Below are positions 58,402 through 64,000 of a stretch of 64,000 bases of DNA, one piece after another. The notes beneath the pieces were generated by a model. It saw only the letters and a program-made list of their open reading frames with translations. It had not been told where the DNA came from and made no database searches. The DNA is from Methanofastidiosum sp. (GTDB lineage: Archaea; Methanobacteriota_B; Thermococci; Methanofastidiosales; Methanofastidiosaceae), in the NCBI GenBank assembly GCA_035362715.1, contig DAOSDU010000001.1, positions 124,001 through 188,000 on the forward strand. The letters are read 5' to 3'. Each line of letters opens with the position of its first letter. Within the stretch, counting starts at the first letter, position 1. The position numbers and the translations under genes were made by a program.

Positions 58402-59628
58402 TTACCGTCCATATTCTATATGCGCCTTTGCGAGATGCCTTGCTGAAAGTGCTCCAATGAGGGATATCTCGCCGGCTAAAACTGTTGCTGCGCATATCTC
58501 TGAAAATGCCTTGGAGTTGTCACCGCTATTTTTTCCGCCACCTGAAATACCTAGTATATCAAGTGCTTCTTTTTGCGTCTCGATCTTAGTTCCGCCGCCA
58601 ACAGTTGCAACTTCAAGAGAGGGAAGTGTAACGGCAAAGTATACTCCGTTTTTATCCTCTTCAACTGTAGTAAATCCCTGACTCCCTTCAACTACCTGGG
58701 CAATGTCTTGGCCAGTAGCTAGAAAGATTGCGGCGACAATATTTGCAAAATGTGCGTTGAATCCATAGGACCCAGCTTGGGCTGAGCCAAGGAAATTTTT
58801 TCTATAGTTAACATCAATTAAGGTATTTGCATCTGTCTTGAGTTTAGTCTGGATTACCTTATGTGGTATCACGACTTCAGCTGTAATGCTTATGCCTCTC
58901 CCTTCGATTAGATTTATCGCCGAAGATTTTTTATCAGTGCAAAGATTTCCTGAGAGTGAAACACACTTTATCTCTGGGAATTTATCTTCAATCATTTTCA
59001 AAGCGGCGTCTGTTCCGATTGTAACACCGTTCATCCCCATAGAATCCCCTGTGTCATATACAAATCTTAAAAAAAGATTCCTTCCCACAAGGTAAGGAAC
59101 TATCCTCTCAAGCTTTCTGAATCGGGAATCTTTTTCAGCTTCCTTCTTGATTTTATCAAAGTTCTTGTGGAGGAACTCAGTTATTTTGTAATAGTCTCTG
59201 GAAGATTCTAACTTAATAACGGGAGCTCTTGTCATGCCGTTTCTAAATATTGTTGTTACGGCCCCGCCAGATGAAGTAATAACAGAAGCGCCTCTGTTCG
59301 CGCTTGCAAGAAGTGCCCCTTCTGATGTAGCCATGGGGACATAAAACTCGCCATTTGCATAATTACCGTTGACCTTTAAAGGCCCTATAACCCCCATTGG
59401 CACCTGAACAGCGCCAATCATGTTTTCTATGTTCTTGCCAAAAAGATTGTCGGGATTAAGAGAATATCTGCCGATGTAATCCAGAGTTACATTTTTTATT
59501 TTTTGAATTGCCTCTCTCCTTATTTCAACAGCTTCTGCGGGGGTCTTAGTATAATTTTCAATCTGGTATATCTTTATCTCGCCATTAAGTATCTTGTTCA
59601 AAATCTCTTCTTTATTCATCTGATCCAC
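58402..59628 (-). CDS. hmgA: HMG-CoA reductase
   Basis: Reduces HMG-CoA to mevalonate with NADPH. 408 residues, class I: ENMIGAVQVPMGVIGPL (catalytic Glu), GDSMGMNGVTIGTDAAL (NADPH region), CTDKKSSAINLIEGRG (catalytic Lys), TGQDIAQVVEGSQG (catalytic Asp) and the C-terminal LSARHLAKAHIEYG (His). Last of four genes that build mevalonate from acetyl-CoA; directly abuts the DUF35 gene. Confidence 0.96.
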   Translation of the reverse strand: MDQMNKEEILNKILNGEIKIYQIENYTKTPAEAVEIRREAIQKIKNVTLDYIGRYSLNPDNLFGKNIENMIGAVQVPMGVIGPLKVNGNYANGEFYVPMATSEGALLASANRGASVITSSGGAVTTIFRNGMTRAPVIKLESSRDYYKITEFLHKNFDKIKKEAEKDSRFRKLERIVPYLVGRNLFLRFVYDTGDSMGMNGVTIGTDAALKMIEDKFPEIKCVSLSGNLCTDKKSSAINLIEGRGISITAEVVIPHKVIQTKLKTDANTLIDVNYRKNFLGSAQAGSYGFNAHFANIVAAIFLATGQDIAQVVEGSQGFTTVEEDKNGVYFAVTLPSLEVATVGGGTKIETQKEALDILGISGGGKNSGDNSKAFSEICAATVLAGEISLIGALSARHLAKAHIEYGR

Positions 59629-60036
59629 TCATGGATGGGCATATTCAACTATCGGCCTGAATTTATAGCCATAGCATATTATGCCATCGTCATTGTATTC
59701 CATTATCTTCCTTGTGACCATTTCGACTTCCATGCCAATCTCAAGTTCTTCTGCCCTGGCATCAGTTATCTGGGCAGTTATTACAGGACCTTCCATAAGC
59801 TCTATCAGGGCCACTGCAAATGGGAGATTATACTTGTGCTCCTTTGGAGGGCTGTTGATGTTTGTAAAAGATAATATCTTACCTCTACCGATAAGCTGGT
59901 AATCTTCATGATTTCTGCCCCTGCACTTAGGGCAAACTTTTCTGTAAGGGAAAGATAATTTTTCGCAATCCTTACACTTTGAACCTACAAGCCTGTATCT
60001 CCTAACTTGTTCTCTCCAATGCCTTGGTACATCCAT
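59629..60036 (-). CDS. DUF35 zinc-ribbon/OB-fold protein linking thiolase and HMG-CoA synthase
   Basis: 135 residues from the ATG at 60036, which matches the family start (MDVPRHWREQVRRYRLVGSK). Rubredoxin-like zinc ribbon CKDCEKLSFPYRKVCPKC, then an OB fold (GRGKILSFTNINSPPKEHKY ... PVITAQITDA). In archaea this protein holds acetoacetyl-CoA thiolase and HMG-CoA synthase in one complex, with a shared CoA site that channels acetoacetyl-CoA. Gene order here agrees. Confidence 0.92.
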   Translation of the reverse strand: MDVPRHWREQVRRYRLVGSKCKDCEKLSFPYRKVCPKCRGRNHEDYQLIGRGKILSFTNINSPPKEHKYNLPFAVALIELMEGPVITAQITDARAEELEIGMEVEMVTRKIMEYNDDGIICYGYKFRPIVEYAHP

Positions 60037-60037
60037 C

Positions 60038-61186
60038 CTAATCACCCCTCTCAAGAACACATACAGATATTGTTGCCCCACTGCCACCTATATTTTCAGC
60101 CAATCCTCTTTCAGCGTCAACTCGGCCATCGCCTCTAAGGCTATAAACAAGCTCTCCTATCTGGTAAACGCCTGTTGCACCGACAGGGTGCCCTCTTGCC
60201 TTGAGGCCGCCGTAAAGATTTATCGGGAGATCTCCTCCAATATAATGCTGGCCTTCTAAAGCCATCTTTGTACCCTGGCCTTTCTTTGCAAATCCCATGT
60301 CTTCTATGGAGAGGGCGCTCATAATAGAAAATGCATCGTGAATTTCAGCGATGTCAATGTCCTTTGGAGTGACACCTGCCATCCTGTAGGCCTTCTTGCT
60401 GGCTTCAACTGCTGCAGAAAGGGTGGTCATGTGCTTTCTATCGTGCACGCCTAAAGTGTCAGTTGCAAGGCCAACTCCGGATACTATAATTGGGGCATCG
60501 GTAAACTCCCTGGCCTTTTTCTCAGAGCAGAGAATTACAGATGCTGCGCCATCACAAATTGGGGCGCAGTCCATAAGGGAAAGCGGTTCGGCTATTATTG
60601 GTGAATTCATTACAGCCTCAAGAGAGATTTCCTTCCTGTACATGGCATGTTTGCTGAAAGGTGCATTTTTGTGAGATATGACGGGGAATATTGAAAGATC
60701 TTCCCTTTTTACATTAAACTCGTGCATGTAACGCCTCATGACGAGGGCGTTTAGTGCTACAAACGAAACTCCATGAAATGCCTCATAATCCCTGTCTGAT
60801 GCATTTGCAAGAATTGAGGTAGTTTTTGATGGAAGGACGTCTGTCATCTTTTCTACACCTGTGACAAGAACATAATCATACATCCCTGACTTTACACCCA
60901 TATACCCTTCAATAAAAGCGGCTCCGCCTGAACCGCATGCTGCCTCCACTTTAACGGCAGGTATAGGCCCAAGCCCGGCAAAATCAGCTATCAATGCACC
61001 AATGTGTTCCTGTTCTACAAACGGCCCAGATGACATGTTTCCAACATAAAGGGCATCGACTTTGTCTATACCGCTGTCCTCAAATGCCATCCATATAGAC
61101 TCTATTGCAAGGTCTCTCAATGATTTTTCCCAGTGCTCTCCAACTTTTCCAAGTCCAACTCCAATTACGGCAACATTATCGTCCAT
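60038..61186 (-). CDS. Acetyl-CoA C-acetyltransferase (thiolase, archaeal)
   Basis: 382 residues: catalytic Cys in EAACGSGGAAF (C84), the HDAFSIMSALSIEDMGF segment and the C-terminal LKARGHPVGATGVYQ (His). The second Cys of bacterial thiolases is replaced, as in archaeal members. Condenses two acetyl-CoA to acetoacetyl-CoA for the HMG-CoA synthase encoded 4 bases upstream. Confidence 0.93.
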   Translation of the reverse strand: MDDNVAVIGVGLGKVGEHWEKSLRDLAIESIWMAFEDSGIDKVDALYVGNMSSGPFVEQEHIGALIADFAGLGPIPAVKVEAACGSGGAAFIEGYMGVKSGMYDYVLVTGVEKMTDVLPSKTTSILANASDRDYEAFHGVSFVALNALVMRRYMHEFNVKREDLSIFPVISHKNAPFSKHAMYRKEISLEAVMNSPIIAEPLSLMDCAPICDGAASVILCSEKKAREFTDAPIIVSGVGLATDTLGVHDRKHMTTLSAAVEASKKAYRMAGVTPKDIDIAEIHDAFSIMSALSIEDMGFAKKGQGTKMALEGQHYIGGDLPINLYGGLKARGHPVGATGVYQIGELVYSLRGDGRVDAERGLAENIGGSGATISVCVLERGD

Positions 61187-61190
61187 TTGT

Positions 61191-62234
61191 TCACATCCTT
61201 ATCTTCTTTCTATACCTTGCATAACGTGCATAGTCGATCTCTTCCCTTCTTTCAATATAGGATTTGACTGAAGGGGCCTTTACCTTCCTATCAGAAAGTT
61301 TGTCAGTTACTTCAAGTGAAAATGAATCGCTCCCTGCGCCAGACCCATAAGATGTGCAGAAGATCTTATCCCCGGCTTTTGCCTTGTCAAGAACTGCGGC
61401 AAGCCCCAATAGAGCAGAGCCGGCGTATGTATTACCAATATAAGGTGAAACTAAACCATCAATGACTTTTTCCTTTGGGAATCCAAGTATCTTTGCAGCT
61501 TCCAGCGGAAACTTTCTGTTTGGCTGGTGGAATACGGCATAGTTGTAATCCTCTGGTTTTGTTCCAAGCTCCTCCATAAGCGCCTTTGAACTGCTGACGA
61601 CATGCTTGAAGTATGAAGGCTCTCCTGTAAACCTATTCCCATGCTTTGGATAATGCTCGTGCTGCCTCCTCCAGAAGTCTGGTGTATCTGTAACATAAGA
61701 TAGTGAACCTTCAATAACAGCTAAGCTTTCTTTAGCACTTCCTATAATGTATCCAGCTCCACCTGCGGCGGCAGTATATTCAAGAGCATCGCTTGGTGCC
61801 CCTTGGGCTGTATCGACACCAATGCCAAGGGCGTATTTTGCCATACCGGAGCCCACATATGCTATGCATGCCTGGACTGTTTCACTCCCCGCTTTACATG
61901 CAAACTCCCAGTCTGCAGCATTGACAAATGGTGTGGCTGCAATAGCTTCTGCTACTATTGTAGAAGTCGGTTTAACGGCATAAGGTTTGGATTCTGTACC
62001 AACCCAAACTGCTCTCAAGTCTTTTGGATCTATGCCAGCCCTCAATAAGGCGTTTCTGGCTATTTCAATGGCTATCGTGACAGAATCCTCATCGGCACCT
62101 GGAACTGATTTCTCTCTAATTGGCACAAGATTTGGGTCATTTCCCCATACCCTCGCAATTTCCGTGTTCTGTATCCTGTATTTTGGGACATAAGCACCAT
62201 AGCCTACAATACCTACAGATTTACTAGGCTTCAT
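61191..62234 (-). CDS. hmgB: HMG-CoA synthase
   Basis: 347 residues: GYGAYVPKYRI at the start, GTESKPYAVKPTS (catalytic Glu ~81), FACKAGSETVQACIAYV (nucleophilic Cys113), FHQPNRKFPLEAAK (His) and SYGSGAGSDSFS. Adds acetyl-CoA to acetoacetyl-CoA. First gene of the mevalonate operon HMGS-thiolase-DUF35-HMGR. Confidence 0.95.
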   Translation of the reverse strand: MKPSKSVGIVGYGAYVPKYRIQNTEIARVWGNDPNLVPIREKSVPGADEDSVTIAIEIARNALLRAGIDPKDLRAVWVGTESKPYAVKPTSTIVAEAIAATPFVNAADWEFACKAGSETVQACIAYVGSGMAKYALGIGVDTAQGAPSDALEYTAAAGGAGYIIGSAKESLAVIEGSLSYVTDTPDFWRRQHEHYPKHGNRFTGEPSYFKHVVSSSKALMEELGTKPEDYNYAVFHQPNRKFPLEAAKILGFPKEKVIDGLVSPYIGNTYAGSALLGLAAVLDKAKAGDKIFCTSYGSGAGSDSFSLEVTDKLSDRKVKAPSVKSYIERREEIDYARYARYRKKIRM

Positions 62235-62363
62235 TTAATTCCTCCTCTAACAAAGACGACTTACTACTGATAAAAGAGATATAATCGGTACGATGTAATA
62301 GATGGAAAATAAAATATATATAAATATTTCGGTATTAGTGAAATATTATATCGACAAGAAACG

Positions 62364-63881
62364 TCATTTCCTGATTTCCTTTATATAAATAGATTTTTCA
62401 TTATTAAAATCAATTTTAACTTTGTCGAGGTCAATTTTGCCAACAAGATTTGTACCGTCAAACTCTTCGCCAGTCGGGCCGTATGCCTTATCCTCTTTCA
62501 ATCTGACCCCAATAAGCCCCTTGTGCTGTCTTGACATGTTTGTGACGCCAACATCCCCCCTCTTTGATACATTAATCGGCGTATTTTCAGGGGTGAGCCC
62601 TCCAGCCTCAACGCTGCCCCCTTCAAATGCGACCAGAGAAACTGTGGGGTGCGCAAACTGAATATCGAGCTTCCCAATAGGTTTGTTGACAAGGCCTGTG
62701 ATCTTCCTGAAGTATTTTACTGTGTTTGGGGCCACATCTTCGTACAGCTCAATTTCAATGATTTTGTTTCTATCAATGCCTAAAGTTTTTGCCGATTTGT
62801 TTTTTATGACTTCAGAGGTGTACGGGGGCTCCTGCTCGACTATAAAAGCATCGTCAGATGTATCGCCAGTTCTTTCCTGTTTGATGCCTTCTGCCTTGAG
62901 CTTTCCTTCGGCTTCTTTCTGAGTAAGCCCGAGAAGGGATAGACTTAAGGGCATGGTCTTTACTGCAATTTTGTCTCCTTTTTTTAACATCTCGATTAGT
63001 TCTGACCCTGAAACAATCATGCCGGCAACGGAGTGATTTGGCGTGGTAATTCTTTCCTTTTTGTAGATGTAGACTGCACCTGTGTCCTTGCCTTCAGTTC
63101 TGACTGAAACAGAGTTCCTTTTTCTTAGATTGGAGTTCTCATTTTGTACGTCAAAACCTATCAAACTCTGTGAAGCTACATATGACTCATTTACATCATC
63201 AACAGTAATTTGGCCATCTTTAGTAAGCGAGAATATGTGCTCCATCGCCATAGGTGTATTATCTTGAAGTTTAATTTTGATGTGGGTAAATATTCTTTCC
63301 CCATTCTTTGGCTTATAGGAGAGGTCAGCTGTGGTCTCAAAGTCTTTCTCGACGGTGAAAACTTCAACTGGCTCAATTGAGTTAATCTCATCTTCCTCTT
63401 CAATCAGAGCTAGGACATGCCTCCCTTGGGTTATTTTCCCAAGAGTATTTTTGGTCCCATAGCTTCCTTTCTGTATCTTTTTAGAAAGGACAATATATGT
63501 GGTGTTATTATCAAATCCAGCGAGAGTGAAAAAAACATCCCAGGGGTAGTAGGTCTGCTCCTCCTTTGTAGGCTTTAAATCTGTAGGAACTGAACCTATC
63601 GCAATAAGTGTTGAAGTCTTCCACCTAACACCCTTTTTTTCAAACTGTTTTGATATTTTTTTAAACAGCCTTCCCTCTTCAGTGTCATTAATTTTAATGA
63701 CAAACGAGCCTTTGGTCGTTTTTACGAGAAACTCGTCAAGGTATGAAGACGTCTCCTTCTCCTTCTTTATTACCCCAATTGTAGTCCCTTTTAGGTAAGA
63801 GATATTATTATCAGAAAAAATCTCCTTTAATGCGGCCCCGTCCTTTGCCTCAATCTTATTGCCATCGATTTCTATCTGCAT
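62364..63881 (-). CDS. Methanogenesis marker protein 3 (UPF0288)
   Basis: 505 residues from the ATG at 63881, 11 bases after GAGGG; an ATG at 63887 is possible. Begins IEIDGNKIEAKDGAALKEIF (ubiquitin-like start), has long beta-rich middle parts, a cyclophilin-like segment GIDRNKIIEIELYEDVAPNT followed by VSLVAFEGGSVEAGG, and NMSRQHKGLIGVRLKEDKAYGPTGEEF. This is the methanogenesis marker 3 pattern, found almost only in methanogens and ANME; its role is thought to be linked to methyl-CoM reductase maturation. Coupled to the upstream gene by overlapping stop and start. Confidence 0.88.
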   Translation of the reverse strand: MQIEIDGNKIEAKDGAALKEIFSDNNISYLKGTTIGVIKKEKETSSYLDEFLVKTTKGSFVIKINDTEEGRLFKKISKQFEKKGVRWKTSTLIAIGSVPTDLKPTKEEQTYYPWDVFFTLAGFDNNTTYIVLSKKIQKGSYGTKNTLGKITQGRHVLALIEEEDEINSIEPVEVFTVEKDFETTADLSYKPKNGERIFTHIKIKLQDNTPMAMEHIFSLTKDGQITVDDVNESYVASQSLIGFDVQNENSNLRKRNSVSVRTEGKDTGAVYIYKKERITTPNHSVAGMIVSGSELIEMLKKGDKIAVKTMPLSLSLLGLTQKEAEGKLKAEGIKQERTGDTSDDAFIVEQEPPYTSEVIKNKSAKTLGIDRNKIIEIELYEDVAPNTVKYFRKITGLVNKPIGKLDIQFAHPTVSLVAFEGGSVEAGGLTPENTPINVSKRGDVGVTNMSRQHKGLIGVRLKEDKAYGPTGEEFDGTNLVGKIDLDKVKIDFNNEKSIYIKEIRK

Positions 63882-63883
63882 GA

Positions 63884-64000
63884 TCATACCCTCATTAATA
63901 CGATGTCCCTAATATGCTCCTCCTTCTTGCCTTTGAACGCTTCAAAGACTTCACGCCTTTCCTTGCCTTTTGAGTTTCTATATACAACAAGCCAGTAGGG
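63884..64000 (-). CDS. C-terminal fragment of a gene coupled to methanogenesis marker 3
   Basis: The last 39 codons of a gene running in from the right edge, ending KKEEHIRDIVLMRV. The frame is open to base 64000. TGA 63884-63886 overlaps the possible ATG at 63887. Probably another methanogenesis-marker gene, because those genes cluster; the family cannot be read from so short a piece. Confidence 0.6.
   Translation of the reverse strand, partial: PYWLVVYRNSKGKERREVFEAFKGKKEEHIRDIVLMRV

Noticed and set aside
1..64000. CRISPR array
   Set aside because: I saw no regularly spaced repeats of 24-40 bases; the only exact tandem repeat is the 17-mer at 4912-4945.

Overview
The window comes from a methanogenic euryarchaeote with an AT-rich genome. 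The evidence is a methanogenesis marker 3 gene, a coenzyme F420 gamma-glutamyl ligase (cofE), a form III RuBisCO with an AMP phosphorylase, an archaeal mevalonate cluster, KorDABC, a MJ0619-type radical SAM tetraether lipid synthase, archaemetzincin, an NFACT protein, archaeal TATA boxes and GGTGAT-type ribosome binding sites. A lineage such as Methanofastidiosa would fit, but I infer that only from gene content.

Layout. 0-4.9 kb: form III RuBisCO, an Hsp20/PAC2 pair, a zinc-ribbon DUF4342 protein, a stand-alone B3/B4-domain protein and a Cys-less CMD protein. 4.9-13.5 kb is an AT-rich accessory island. It holds a wHTH gene with a long structured leader, a KAP P-loop NTPase fused to an HNH_2-like domain, a HEPN/TIGR02391 protein, a DUF1232 protein, an HNH nuclease, a membrane protein and an LRV-repeat protein, separated by several unusually structured non-coding stretches. 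A tRNA-Phe lies at 13.5 kb. 13.6-21.3 kb is a transport and surface locus: three tiny overlapping genes, an ECF-type transporter (S, fused A-A', T), a DUF4430 binding protein and a large Cys-rich surface protein. All three transcription units carry the same GGATGG-N5-CCATCC palindrome directly after the TATA box.

21.4-26.3 kb: two restriction-modification pairs sit between a DUF4443/wHTH gene and a leftover copy of that gene's 3' end, which looks like an integrated cassette. 26.4-38.2 kb is mostly core: PadR with a His/Met-rich partner, GlyRS, AlaRS, a pilin, an M24 peptidase, a phosphoesterase and NFACT. 38.6-44.9 kb: a biotin-carrying carboxyltransferase (OadA/PycB type), CofE (apparently starting at CTG), a Zn/Mn-type ABC transporter led by an FmdE-like gene, thymidylate kinase and archaemetzincin. 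45.5-49.6 kb: RpiA, an HTH protein, a JAMM peptidase and a glutaminase-less AsnB-like ATP-pyrophosphatase. 49.7-55.4 kb: AMP phosphorylase, a DUF362 ferredoxin-like protein, a second CMD protein, endonuclease IV and the tetraether lipid synthase. 55.5-64 kb: korDABC, then HMG-CoA synthase, thiolase, DUF35 and HMG-CoA reductase, then methanogenesis marker 3 with an upstream coupled gene cut by the window end.

How they work together: RuBisCO and AMP phosphorylase are two of the three enzymes of the archaeal AMP pathway (the R15P isomerase is not in the window). The HMGS/thiolase/DUF35/HMGR block makes mevalonate for the isoprenoid lipids that the radical SAM enzyme may join into tetraethers. 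The carboxyltransferase and KorDABC would feed an incomplete citric acid cycle. All family assignments are by reading motifs; no database search was possible.
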